A stretch of DNA of 47,899 bases from NCBI RefSeq assembly GCF_000720455.1, contig NZ_JOAK01000039.1:1-47899 (forward strand), read 5' to 3'. The stretch comes from Streptomyces virginiae (GTDB lineage: Bacteria; Actinomycetota; Actinomycetes; Streptomycetales; Streptomycetaceae). Each line of letters opens with the position of its first letter. Position 1 is the stretch's first letter. The position numbers were made by a program, and so were the translations under genes. The notes under the pieces are model-generated. The model had not been told where the DNA came from. It saw only the letters and a list, made by a program, of their open reading frames with translations, and made no database searches. Below, one piece after another: positions 24,064 through 32,933 of the stretch.

Positions 24064-24069
24064 CATACC

Positions 24070-24190
24070 GCTCATCCAGAGGGGCAGAGGGACACGGCCC
24101 GTTGAAGCCCCGGCAACCCTCCAGTCGGTTCTCGCGATCGCGCAGCAGCGCTCGTCAGCGAGGTCCCCGGCTAGGGAAGGTGCCAATTCC
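24070..24190 (+). promoter_or_regulatory. SAM-I (S-box) riboswitch controlling threonine synthase
   Basis: The conserved S-box order is present: CTCATCCAGAGGGGCAGAGG (P1/P2 entry), GGCCCGTTGAAGCCCCGGCA followed by ACC (P2/P3 and kink-turn), a variable P3/P4 stem with CGATCGCGCAGCAGCGCTCG, and GGGAAGGTGCCAATTCC closing P1. The aptamer binds S-adenosylmethionine. The next 53 bases form the expression platform and end at ATG 24244. Confidence 0.93.
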
Positions 24191-24194
24191 GTCT

Positions 24195-24213
24195 CATGGC
24201 GAAATGCGCCATG
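24195..24213 (+). promoter_or_regulatory. Candidate expression-platform hairpin of the SAM riboswitch
   Basis: CATGGCG (24195-24201) can pair with CGCCATG (24207-24213), or its ATGGCG can instead pair with CGCCAT at 24237-24242, which would loop out GAGGAGAAAGGG and close the start region. Two exclusive folds suit translational control; no terminator with a U tract is present. Inference from base pairing only. Confidence 0.45.
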
Positions 24214-24243
24214 GGGAAGATGAGGAGAAAGGGCCTCGCCATC

Positions 24244-25518
24244 ATGGCTGCACAGACTGTCGCCACCTCTGTCGATCTCGGACCTGCCACCGGCCTTTCC
24301 TGTCGCGAGTGCGGTACCCGCTTCGAGCTCGGTCCCATCTTCGCGTGCGTCGAGTGCTTCGGACCGCTGGAAGTCGCCTACGAGCTCCCGACCGGTGACC
24401 CCGAGGCCCTGCGCGCCGCGATCGAGGCCGGCCCCAACAACATCTGGCGTTACGCGCCGCTGCTGCCCGTCCCCGCCGACGTGGCGTCCAAGCCCAGCCT
24501 GAACCCCGGCTTCACCAAGCTCGTCGACGCGGCGAACCTGGCCAAGGAGCTGGGCGTCACCGGCAAGCTGTACGTCAAGGACGACTCCGGCAACCCGACG
24601 CACTCCTTCAAGGACCGCGTCGTGGCCATCGCCGTCGAGGCCGCCCGCGCCTTCGGCTTCACCACCCTGTCCTGCTCCTCCACGGGCAACCTGGCCGGCG
24701 CCGTCGGCGCCGCGGCCGCCCGGGCCGGCTTCCGCTCCTGCGTGTTCATCCCGCACGACCTGGAGCAGGGCAAGGTCGTCATGGCCGGCGTGTACGGCGG
24801 CGACCTGGTCGGCATCGAGGGCAACTACGACGACGTCAACCGCTTCTGCTCGGAGCTCATCGGCGACCCGCTGGGCGAGGGCTGGGGCTTCGTCAACGTC
24901 AACCTGCGCCCGTACTACGGCGAGGGCTCCAAGACCCTTGCGTACGAGATCTGCGAGCAGCTCGGCTGGCAGCTGCCCGACCAGATCGTCATCCCGATCG
25001 CGTCCGGCTCGCAGCTGACGAAGATCGACAAGGGTCTGCAGGAGCTGATCAAGCTCGGGCTCGTCGAGGACAAGCCCTACAAGATCTTCGGCGCCCAGGC
25101 CGAGGGCTGCTCCCCGGTGTCGACCGCCTTCAAGGCCGGTCACGACGTGGTCCGCCCGCAGAAGCCGAACACCATCGCCAAGTCCCTCGCGATCGGCAAC
25201 CCGGCGGACGGCCCGTACGTCCTGGACATCGCGCGCCGCACCGGCGGCTTCGTCGAGGACGTCAACGACGAGCAGGTCGTCGAGGCCATCAAGATCCTCG
25301 CGCAGACCGAGGGCATCTTCGCCGAGACCGCGGGCGGCGTGACCGTCGGCGTGACGAAGAAGCTCATCGAGAACGGGCAGCTCGACCCGGCGCTGACCAC
25401 CGTCGTCCTCAACACCGGCGACGGCCTCAAGACCCTGGAGGCGGTGGCCGCGGACAGCGGACAGACCGCCACCATCCGCCCCAGCCTGGACGCGTTCCGC
25501 GCCGCCAGCCTGGCCTGA
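24244..25518 (+). CDS. thrC: Threonine synthase
   Basis: 424 residues from ATG 24244 (MAAQTVATSVDLG); in-frame ATGs at 24196, 24211 and 24220 overlap the expression platform and are less likely. A zinc-ribbon-like start (CRECGTRFELGPIFACVECF) precedes the PLP fold type II: PTHSFKDRVVAIAVEAARAF with the PLP lysine, STGNLAGAVGAAAAR phosphate loop, and PIASGSQLTKI. Converts O-phosphohomoserine to threonine. It competes with the methionine branch, which fits control by a SAM sensor. cysO follows 36 bases later. Confidence 0.94.
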   Translation: MAAQTVATSVDLGPATGLSCRECGTRFELGPIFACVECFGPLEVAYELPTGDPEALRAAIEAGPNNIWRYAPLLPVPADVASKPSLNPGFTKLVDAANLAKELGVTGKLYVKDDSGNPTHSFKDRVVAIAVEAARAFGFTTLSCSSTGNLAGAVGAAAARAGFRSCVFIPHDLEQGKVVMAGVYGGDLVGIEGNYDDVNRFCSELIGDPLGEGWGFVNVNLRPYYGEGSKTLAYEICEQLGWQLPDQIVIPIASGSQLTKIDKGLQELIKLGLVEDKPYKIFGAQAEGCSPVSTAFKAGHDVVRPQKPNTIAKSLAIGNPADGPYVLDIARRTGGFVEDVNDEQVVEAIKILAQTEGIFAETAGGVTVGVTKKLIENGQLDPALTTVVLNTGDGLKTLEAVAADSGQTATIRPSLDAFRAASLA

Positions 25519-25554
25519 CCACCCTCCACGCACTACCGGAAAGGCAGTAGCGCC

Positions 25555-25833
25555 ATGAGCGTCAACGTCCGCATCCCCACCATCCTGCGCACCTACACCG
25601 GCGGTCAGGCCGAGGTCCCGGCCGAGGGCGCGACCCTCGCCGAGGTCATCGAGTCCCTGGAGAAGAACCACCCGGGCATCGCCGCGCGCGTCCTGGACGA
25701 CCAGGGCAAGCTCCGCCGCTTCGTGAACGTCTACGTCAACGACGACGACGTGCGCTTCGAGGGCGGGCTGGAGGCGGTGACGCCGGACGGCGCCGGCGTC
25801 TCGATCATTCCGGCTGTCGCGGGCGGCTGCTGA
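25555..25833 (+). CDS. cysO: CysO-type sulfur-carrier protein with C-terminal Gly-Gly-Cys
   Basis: 92 residues, GGAAAGG about ten bases before ATG 25555. Ubiquitin-like fold: VNVRIPTILRTYTGGQAEVP, LAEVIESLEKNHPGIAARVL, RRFVNVYVNDDDVRFEGGLE, closely following M. tuberculosis CysO as I remember it. That protein ends in Gly-Gly and is thiocarboxylated to feed CysM. Here a Cys follows (IPAVAGGC-stop), so a JAMM-type protease would have to remove it before activation. The partners (mec, cysM) are not in the window. Probably co-transcribed with thrC, and followed by a strong terminator. Confidence 0.9.
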   Translation: MSVNVRIPTILRTYTGGQAEVPAEGATLAEVIESLEKNHPGIAARVLDDQGKLRRFVNVYVNDDDVRFEGGLEAVTPDGAGVSIIPAVAGGC

Positions 25834-25864
25834 TCCGGGGCTCAGCCCCCGGCCGACAAAACGA

Positions 25865-25899
25865 AATTACCCCCTCCGCTAAAAGCGGAGGGGGTAATT
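25865..25899 (+). terminator. Strong terminator after thrC-cysO
   Basis: Perfect 15-bp stem AATTACCCCCTCCGC / GCGGAGGGGGTAATT with loop TAAAA; one of the clearest terminators in the window. Confidence 0.93.
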
Positions 25900-26232
25900 C
25901 TGCTTGATTGGGCACGGTAGAGTTGGGGAAGTCCCCTCCGCTGGACTTGCCCGCTGCATATGAACGGGTCGCGCGAGGGTCGACATCGGGTCAATGTGCG
26001 GGTGCGGTATGGGGCTTTGGCGAGATATGCCGGGCCCGAGTTGCCCTGGAACATGCCAAATTTTCACTCTATTTCAATGTTTCTCGGTGTCCAGATTTCT
26101 CGTCGGATTGACCTGTTGCAGACAGCACTCGCGCAGATACATTCAGCCTCGGTCGAAGCGTTCCGACGCAAGTTCTGACCCGGTAACGCGAAGTGCGTTC
26201 CCGCGCAAGGGCCAGTAATAGGGGAGTTAGGC
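25900..26232 (+). other. Long AT-richer leader of the cold-shock gene
   Basis: About 330 bases of clearly lower GC than the surroundings (for example CCAAATTTTCACTCTATTTC near 26055). Short open frames here (25908-26218) overlap each other, use poor codons and match nothing I know. A weak TTGCAG-N16-TACATT near 26118-26145 could be the promoter; the untranslated region may carry cold-responsive structure, as in cspA genes. Ends with the ribosome site GGGGAG at about 26220. Confidence 0.5.
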
Positions 26233-26439
26233 ATGGCTCAGGGCACCGTCAAGTGGTTCAACGCGGAGAAGGGCTACGGCTTCATCGCGGTCGACGGTGG
26301 TGCGGATGTGTTCGTCCACTACAGCGCCATCCAGATGGACGGGTACCGCACCCTTGAAGAGGGTCAGCGGGTCGAGTTCGAGATCTCGCAGGGCCAGAAG
26401 GGTCCGCAGGCGGACATGGTCAAGCTCGCGCTCGGCTAG
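26233..26439 (+). CDS. scoF: Cold-shock domain protein (CspA/ScoF type)
   Basis: 68 residues, one cold-shock domain: [19 protein letters not shown] with RNP1 (KGYGFI) and DVFVHYSAI with RNP2, ending ADMVKLALG. An RNA chaperone binding single-stranded nucleic acid in the cytoplasm; in Streptomyces several paralogues are abundant. Ribosome site GGGGAG lies eight bases before ATG. Followed by a perfect 18-bp terminator. Confidence 0.95.
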   Translation: MAQGTVKWFNAEKGYGFIAVDGGADVFVHYSAIQMDGYRTLEEGQRVEFEISQGQKGPQADMVKLALG

Positions 26440-26494
26440 TCCCGGAGCATCGACCACCGACGCACGGTCTTCCGTCGAAGACCCGGAAGATCCA

Positions 26495-26534
26495 CGAGGG
26501 GCCCACATCCCGGACACGGGATGTGGGCCCCTCG
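26495..26534 (+). terminator. Terminator of the cold-shock gene
   Basis: Perfect 18-bp stem starting CGAGGGGCCCACATCCCG with a four-base GACA loop. It separates the cold-shock gene from the groEL2 promoter. Confidence 0.93.
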
Positions 26535-26562
26535 CGTGTCACCAGGGCCTTCGACGAAGCCG

Positions 26563-26589
26563 CTTGCACTCGACGGGGTCGAGTGCTAA
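26563..26589. promoter_or_regulatory. CIRCE element 1 (HrcA operator) of groEL2
   Basis: CTTGCACTC-N9-GAGTGCTAA. The right arm is perfect, the left has two mismatches to TTAGCACTC. It is the upstream of two adjacent copies. Confidence 0.8.
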
Positions 26590-26598
26590 TCATTGGCG

Positions 26599-26625
26599 TT
26601 AGCACTCTACGAGTGAGAGTGCTAC
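26599..26625. promoter_or_regulatory. CIRCE element 2 (HrcA operator) of groEL2
   Basis: TTAGCACTC-N9-GAGTGCTAC, one mismatch to the canonical CIRCE. HrcA bound here represses chaperonin genes at normal temperature. About 130 bases before groEL2; the intervening leader holds no gene. Confidence 0.92.
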
Positions 26626-26648
26626 TGAAACGAGGACCGGGTCGGTGA

Positions 26649-28376
<1,728 letters not shown>

Positions 28377-28407
28377 TCGGCCTGTTGGTTGATCGGCTGT
28401 TCTCGAA

Positions 28408-28441
28408 CGAGGGCGGCACCCCCACGGGGGTGCCGCCCTCG
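28408..28441 (+). terminator. Terminator of groEL2
   Basis: 15-bp stem from CGAGGGCGGCACCCC to GGGGTGCCGCCCTCG with a four-base loop, 30 bases after the groEL2 stop. The remaining bases to 28601 show nothing else. Confidence 0.9.
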
Positions 28442-28601
28442 GGCGTTCCCGGTCCTCGGCAGCGGGCCGGCCGCGGAAGTGGGAAAACCGCTGGCCGGGG
28501 CGGCCCGGGCTGTGTGACCGTACGGCCCATGGGCCAATCCGTCGCTTATCCCGTCCCGCGCACCACCGATCCCGTCGAGCCCGGGCGGGGCTGAGCGCCG
28601 G

Positions 28602-29165
28602 ATGGGAAGTTCGCGGGCGTACCCGGTGTACAGGACCGACGACCTCGGTGAGGCGTACCGGCGGGCCCGGCTGTTGTGCGGGCGGATGAGGCCGCTCGAA
28701 CCGGAGATGTGGCTGTGCGCGCGGACGGAGAGCGTCGCCGAGGCCCGGGGGATGGCGGCGCTGCTGCCGGCGGGCATGTTCGATCCGTCGGACTACTGGG
28801 CGGCGGCGGACACCTGGTACCTGGGTGCCGAACTGCCACGCGACGACCGGGAGCTGGCGGCGGCGCTGCCGCTGACCGTCGACGCGTACGCGGCTCCCGG
28901 ACCGGTGGAGCAGGCGTTCCTGCGGGCGCTGCGCGGAGGGGCCGCCACGATGCTGTGGCGGGGGGCCTGGCCGGACGTGCCCGGGATACCGTCCTCGTCG
29001 GCCGACCCGACGAACCAGCGGGTGGAGCTGGACCTCAACGAGGAGCATCCCGACGGGCGGCACACCGTCTACGTGCACTTCGCGACCGCCGACGACGCGG
29101 GCGCCGCCCACCTCGCGGACTTGGTCGGCGGGACCGTGCTCGGGCCCGTGCAGGTCGGCCGCTGA
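28602..29165 (+). CDS. Hypothetical protein
   Basis: 187 residues if ATG 28602 is used; no convincing ribosome site or -10 is visible there. Acidic, soluble, no signal or membrane segment. Segments such as AEARGMAALLPAGMFDPSDY, WYLGAELPRDDRELAAALPL and RVELDLNEEHPDGRHTVYVH look like a folded alpha/beta protein. No family recognised. Third-position GC is high and even along its length, which supports coding. It precedes trpF by 73 bases containing a decamer repeat. Confidence 0.68.
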   Translation: MGSSRAYPVYRTDDLGEAYRRARLLCGRMRPLEPEMWLCARTESVAEARGMAALLPAGMFDPSDYWAAADTWYLGAELPRDDRELAAALPLTVDAYAAPGPVEQAFLRALRGGAATMLWRGAWPDVPGIPSSSADPTNQRVELDLNEEHPDGRHTVYVHFATADDAGAAHLADLVGGTVLGPVQVGR

Positions 29166-29172
29166 CGAAGGC

Positions 29173-29222
29173 CGGTCCGCTCCGGTCCGCTCCGGTCCGC
29201 TCCGGTCCGCTCCGCTCCGCTC
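29173..29222. repeat. Tandem decamer repeat upstream of trpF
   Basis: GGTCCGCTCC is repeated four times (29173-29212), then the pentamer GCTCC/CGCTC continues to about 29222. It fills the -35 region of the trpF promoter. Confidence 0.93.
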
Positions 29223-29226
29223 CGCA

Positions 29227-29232
29227 TAGGCT
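29227..29232 (+). promoter_or_regulatory. -10 hexamer TAGGCT for a leaderless mRNA
   Basis: TAGGCT, six bases, ATG 29239; no ribosome site. The repeat directly abuts it. Confidence 0.5.
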
Positions 29233-29238
29233 GGGCGT

Positions 29239-29847
29239 ATGGCTGACCTCTTCGTCAAGATCTGCGGGCTCAGGACCGCGCCCGACGTCGACGCCGCGGT
29301 GGCGGCCGGGGCCGATGCCGTCGGGTTCGTGTTCGCGCCCGGCAGCCCCCGTACGGTCGACGCCGCGACCGCGCGCGAGCTGGCGGCCCGGGTGCCGGAC
29401 CCGGTGCTGACCGTCGGGGTGTTCCGCGGGCAGTCCGTCGAGGAGGTGCGCCGCCTCGCCGAGGAGAGCGGCGTACGGGCCGTGCAGCTGCACGGCGAGG
29501 AGGGCCCAGGCGACTTCGCGGCGCTGCGCGCCGAGGGCCGCACCCTGCTGCGGGCGACCGCCGAGCGGGTGGAGCGCTGCGGTGAGTACGGCGAGGACCT
29601 GCTGCTGCTCGACGCCCCCGACCCCGGTTCCGGCAAGCCGTGGAACTGGGGGTCGGAGGACTTCACCGCGCCCGAGGGTCGCTGGCTGCTGGCGGGCGGG
29701 CTGAACCCGGGCAACGTGCGTGAGGCGCTCACGGCCACCGGGGCGTGGGGCGTGGACGTGTCCAGCGGCGTCGAACGGGAGCGCGGCGTGAAGTCGCCGG
29801 AGCTGATCCGCGCCTTCGTCGAGGCGGCGCGCGCCGCCCGGGGCTAG
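29239..29847 (+). CDS. trpF: Phosphoribosylanthranilate isomerase
   Basis: 202 residues, single TIM barrel. FVKICGLRT (catalytic Cys9 in KICG), DAVGFVFAPGSPRTV (phosphate loop), VGVFRGQSVEEVRRLAEE, VQLHGEEGP, LLLDAPDPGSGKPWNW with the catalytic Asp, LAGGLNPGNV, and GVDVSSGVERERGVKS (second phosphate loop). Catalyses the Amadori isomerisation of tryptophan synthesis. Streptomyces usually lack trpF and use the bifunctional PriA; a separate trpF here, away from other trp genes, is therefore noteworthy. It overlaps the S41 gene by four bases in convergent fashion. Confidence 0.9.
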   Translation: MADLFVKICGLRTAPDVDAAVAAGADAVGFVFAPGSPRTVDAATARELAARVPDPVLTVGVFRGQSVEEVRRLAEESGVRAVQLHGEEGPGDFAALRAEGRTLLRATAERVERCGEYGEDLLLLDAPDPGSGKPWNWGSEDFTAPEGRWLLAGGLNPGNVREALTATGAWGVDVSSGVERERGVKSPELIRAFVEAARAARG

Positions 29848-30731
29848 GCCGTGGCCCGGAGTGCCTTGAGGGCCGTTTCGAGGGCCTGGTCGGCCGGGGC
29901 GGGGAGGTCGGGGAGGACGCCGACGCCTTCCCAGTTGCCGCCGGTCACGGTGCTGATGCTGCGTGCGATCGGCACGGTCACCTGGATGTGCTCGGTGAGC
30001 GTGTGCCGGACCGTGGGGTGGGCGCCGCCCCGGGTGGTCTCGCCGACGAGGGTGGCGCGGCCGTGCGCCTGCAGGGTGTAGGCGACGTCCTCGCCGCCGG
30101 AGAAGGTGATGGCGCTGGTCAGTACGTACACCGGGCGGTCGAGGTAGCGGGGTGCGGGCAGGTGGCCCGCGGTCCAGTACTGGCGGGTGGTCCGGCTGGT
30201 CCCGTCGTAGATGTCGTGCAGGTGCACCTGGTCGTCGGGGAAGAAGTAGCTGCACCACATGGCGGCTCCCTCGGGCATGCCGCCGAGGCAGGAGCGGAGG
30301 TCCAGGACCAGGGCCGAGCTGCCGGCGGCGAGCTGCATGGCGGCGCCGATGACGGCCGCGCCCTCGTCGGTGCCGGCTATGCGGCTGATCTCGATGAGCG
30401 CGACGCCGTCGTCGAGCCGCTCCACGCGGCGCACGCCCTGGTTCTCGGCGCGCAGCAGCGCGAGGAACGCGGAGCGTCCGGCGTCCTGGTCCTCCGGCTC
30501 CAGCGACAGGGTCTCCTCGACCCACAGGAGCCTCATGTGCTTGTCCGGGCACACCTCCTGGAGGTCTGCGGTGACCGCCCGGCAGAGGTCCGGTCCGTCG
30601 AGGTCCGCGTAGGCGCCGGAGGCGCGGCGGCTGCGGATCGCGGCGCCGATCTCCGCGACCTTCTCGGGAAAGACGTAGCCCGTCTCGATGCACTGCAGGG
30701 CCTGTTCGATGATCTCTTCGTTGTGAGGCAC
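29844..30731 (-). CDS. S41-family peptidase (IRBP/C-terminal processing protease-like)
   Basis: 295 residues, GTG 30731, with -10-like TAGCAT eight bases upstream. N-terminal helical domain (GYVFPEKVAEIGAAIRSR...), then the S41 core: SALVLDLRSCLGGMPEGAAM, VYVLTSAITFSGGEDVAYTL with the nucleophile Ser in TFSGG, and LVGETTRGGAHPTVRHTL. No signal peptide, so it appears cytoplasmic; no PDZ domain. Substrates are unknown. The pattern matches the short tail-specific/interphotoreceptor-binding subgroup. Confidence 0.85.
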   Translation of the reverse strand: MPHNEEIIEQALQCIETGYVFPEKVAEIGAAIRSRRASGAYADLDGPDLCRAVTADLQEVCPDKHMRLLWVEETLSLEPEDQDAGRSAFLALLRAENQGVRRVERLDDGVALIEISRIAGTDEGAAVIGAAMQLAAGSSALVLDLRSCLGGMPEGAAMWCSYFFPDDQVHLHDIYDGTSRTTRQYWTAGHLPAPRYLDRPVYVLTSAITFSGGEDVAYTLQAHGRATLVGETTRGGAHPTVRHTLTEHIQVTVPIARSISTVTGGNWEGVGVLPDLPAPADQALETALKALRATA

Positions 30732-30739
30732 GGTGGGTC

Positions 30740-30745
30740 ATGCTA
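30740..30745 (-). promoter_or_regulatory. -10 hexamer TAGCAT for a leaderless mRNA
   Basis: Minus strand TAGCAT, eight bases, then GTG 30731. Confidence 0.45.
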
Positions 30746-30858
30746 GGTCGTGAACCGGGAGCAGCCCAGCGGGATTTCGCCGGGGGTGTGCCGCATGGGA
30801 TCCGGAGGGCGGGGCAACAGGGCGGTGAGGACGCTTCGTCGTTGAGGAGGTGGAAGCG

Positions 30859-31041
30859 GTGCGCCGTAAGAAGGTGCTGAACTCCTTTCCCGCCGGTGAC
30901 CCTTACGGCAGTTGGCCCGCCGAGGAGTACGCGGCCAGGTGCCGGGAGCGCGGCCTGCGGGCGACCGTCGTGATGGACCTCGACGCCGACGCCTTCCTCG
31001 TCGTGGCACTCGACGGGGACGCGCCGCACGGCGCGGTGTGA
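30859..31041 (+). CDS. Small hypothetical protein
   Basis: 60 residues from GTG 30859, chosen because GAGGAGG lies about eight bases upstream (a GTG at 30850 lies within that site). Sequence VRRKKVLNSFPAGDPYGSWPAEEYAARCRERGLRATVVMDLDADAFLVV splits as basic start, then an alpha-beta unit; the AxYAARCRERGL/VVMDLD pattern looks folded. No family known to me. It lies in an otherwise empty gap between two minus-strand genes and converges on the kinase gene. Confidence 0.6.
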   Translation: MRRKKVLNSFPAGDPYGSWPAEEYAARCRERGLRATVVMDLDADAFLVVALDGDAPHGAV

Positions 31042-31068
31042 CGCCGCCCGCCGCTCCCCGGGAGTGCG

Positions 31069-32808
31069 TCAGGAAGCCGCGCGCCAGATCGTCATGTCGG
31101 CCCTGAGCCAGCTGGGGTTCTTCGACAGGCCCGGGGCGGACTTGATCCCGATGACGAACAGCGCGATGTCCCCCGAGGGGTGCCTGACGCAGACCTCGCT
31201 GCCGGCCGCCAGGACGTGCAGCGTCAGCTCGGACCGCTGGGCGAACTCCAGCTCTTCGCGGCACGTTTCGAGGCTGCCGGTGCCGGCCTTCTTCGGCGTG
31301 GAGAACACGCTGTCGTCGCTCTCCATGACGCAGCCGCTGGCCATCCCGCACTTCATGCGGATGTCCCCGGTGCGGTCACCGTCCTCGTGCTGGACGGGCT
31401 CCTTGAAGCTGATCGAGTTCTTCTCGTTCAGCTCCAGCCCGGGGTACGGGACGGGCTTGGGCGGCTGCGACGCGCTCGGCGTCGGTGTCGGAGTGGGCGT
31501 CGGCGTGGGCGCGGTGCCGGCCGGTGTCGCCGCCGGGCCGGACGACTTGGCCGCGGCGGTCTCCCGTCCGGCCGCCCGGTCCGTGCCGTCCATGAGCTTC
31601 CAGCCCAGGCCGGCCAGCGTCAGCGCGCCGGTCATCGCCACCACGCCGGCGACCCGTGCGGCGCGCCTGCGCTTGTGCACCGCCGCCGGAGCGCCCGTTC
31701 CCGGACGTGCGCCCGTTTCCGGCTGCGCGTCCGACGCCGCCCGCGGCTCCGATGCCGTCGGCTTCGCCACGACCGCGGCTTCCGACGCGGCGGACGTAGC
31801 CTGCCCGGGCTCCGGCGCCGCGGCTCCTGCCGGGAGGGCCGTCGCGTGGTCCGCGTCGCTCCCCGGCGTCCCGCCCCCCGGCGTCGGCCGCGCCGTGGCG
31901 GGCCGTGCGACGGGACCCGGTATCTCCTCCTCCGGGCCCGCGACCTCCCGCCAGACGGCCGGTCCGCCGCCCGCGATGGCCTCCTCGCCCAGGTATGCGC
32001 GGCACCACGCCAGGATCTCCGCCGGGGTGGCCCGCTCCTCGGGTGCGGTGGCCATGCACAGGGCGAACAGCGGCCGCAGCGGTTCCGGCAGTTGGGCCAG
32101 GTCGGGTTTGGAGTGCACGATCCGGAACAGCACGGTCATGGAGGGGCCGTTCCCGTACAGCGGCTTGCCGAGCGCCGCGAAGGCCGCCGTCTGGCCGAGC
32201 GCGAAGACGTCCGTGGCCGGCGTGGTCCCGCCCGCCAGCCCCTGCTCGGGGGCCATGTACTGGGGTGTGCCGATGGTGTTGCCCGTGGCGGTGGCGGTGA
32301 GGCCGGAGGCCTGCGAGATGCCGAAGTCGATGACGCGGGGTCCGTCGGCGGCCAGCAGTACGTTCGACGGCTTCAGGTCGCGGTGCACGACGCCCGCGCC
32401 GTGCACGGCCACGAGGGCCTCGGCCACGCCCGCCATCAGCCACACCACCGCGGCGTCGGGCAGCGGACCGCGCCGGGCGACGGCCTCCGACAGCGACGGA
32501 CCGGGCACGTACACGGTGGCCAGCCAGGGCGGTGTCGCCTCCGCGTCGGCGTCGATCAGTTCGGCGGTGTACGCCCCCCGGACCCGCCGGGCGGCCTCCA
32601 CCTCCCGGCGGAAGCGCCGCCGGAAGGTCGGGTCCTCGGCGAGTTCGGGGTGCACCACCTTGAGCGCGACGGGACGGCCGCCCTGGGTGTGCGACAGGTA
32701 GACCCGGCCCATGCCCCCCGACCCGAGCCGGGCGACGAGGCGGTAGCCGCCCACGGTCTGCGGATCGTCAGCCCGCAGCGGCTGGAACGCCTCGGTCGCG
32801 CTGTTCAT
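31069..32808 (-). CDS. Receptor-like Ser/Thr protein kinase (PknB-type)
   Basis: 579 residues from ATG 32808, with GGGGAG eight bases upstream. Kinase domain about 20-275: glycine loop LGSGGMGRVYLS, VALKVVHPEL lysine, VVHRDLKPSNVLL with catalytic Asp144, IDFGISQ, GTPQYMAPEQ. A Pro/Thr/Ala-rich juxtamembrane region follows, one transmembrane helix (about 384-402) and an extracellular C-terminus of about 150 residues with a TPTPTPTP linker and four cysteines (CGMASGC..., CREE, CVRHP), not PASTA repeats. It may sense an external ligand through this small domain; substrates unknown. Confidence 0.92.
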   Translation of the reverse strand: MNSATEAFQPLRADDPQTVGGYRLVARLGSGGMGRVYLSHTQGGRPVALKVVHPELAEDPTFRRRFRREVEAARRVRGAYTAELIDADAEATPPWLATVYVPGPSLSEAVARRGPLPDAAVVWLMAGVAEALVAVHGAGVVHRDLKPSNVLLAADGPRVIDFGISQASGLTATATGNTIGTPQYMAPEQGLAGGTTPATDVFALGQTAAFAALGKPLYGNGPSMTVLFRIVHSKPDLAQLPEPLRPLFALCMATAPEERATPAEILAWCRAYLGEEAIAGGGPAVWREVAGPEEEIPGPVARPATARPTPGGGTPGSDADHATALPAGAAAPEPGQATSAASEAAVVAKPTASEPRAASDAQPETGARPGTGAPAAVHKRRRAARVAGVVAMTGALTLAGLGWKLMDGTDRAAGRETAAAKSSGPAATPAGTAPTPTPTPTPTPSASQPPKPVPYPGLELNEKNSISFKEPVQHEDGDRTGDIRMKCGMASGCVMESDDSVFSTPKKAGTGSLETCREELEFAQRSELTLHVLAAGSEVCVRHPSGDIALFVIGIKSAPGLSKNPSWLRADMTIWRAAS

Positions 32809-32933
32809 CGGTCTCCCCCCGATCCCTACCGGACCAACCGATGAGTTGATCCACGTAACCCTAAGCGCCGGGCGGGTACGGGGTGATGCCGGGGAGCCGG
32901 GGGCGGGCCCCGGGCGCCGGCGTCGCGTACGGG

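Noticed and set aside
23953..25671. 572-residue minus-strand frame over the riboswitch and thrC
   Set aside because: Antisense shadow; thrC has full PLP motifs and the S-box defines direction.
25908..26218. Overlapping short plus-strand frames before the cold-shock gene
   Set aside because: Mutually overlapping, atypical codon use and no ribosome sites; more likely an untranslated leader.
28385..28594. 69-residue frame after groEL2
   Set aside because: Runs through the groEL2 terminator hairpin and has low-complexity content.
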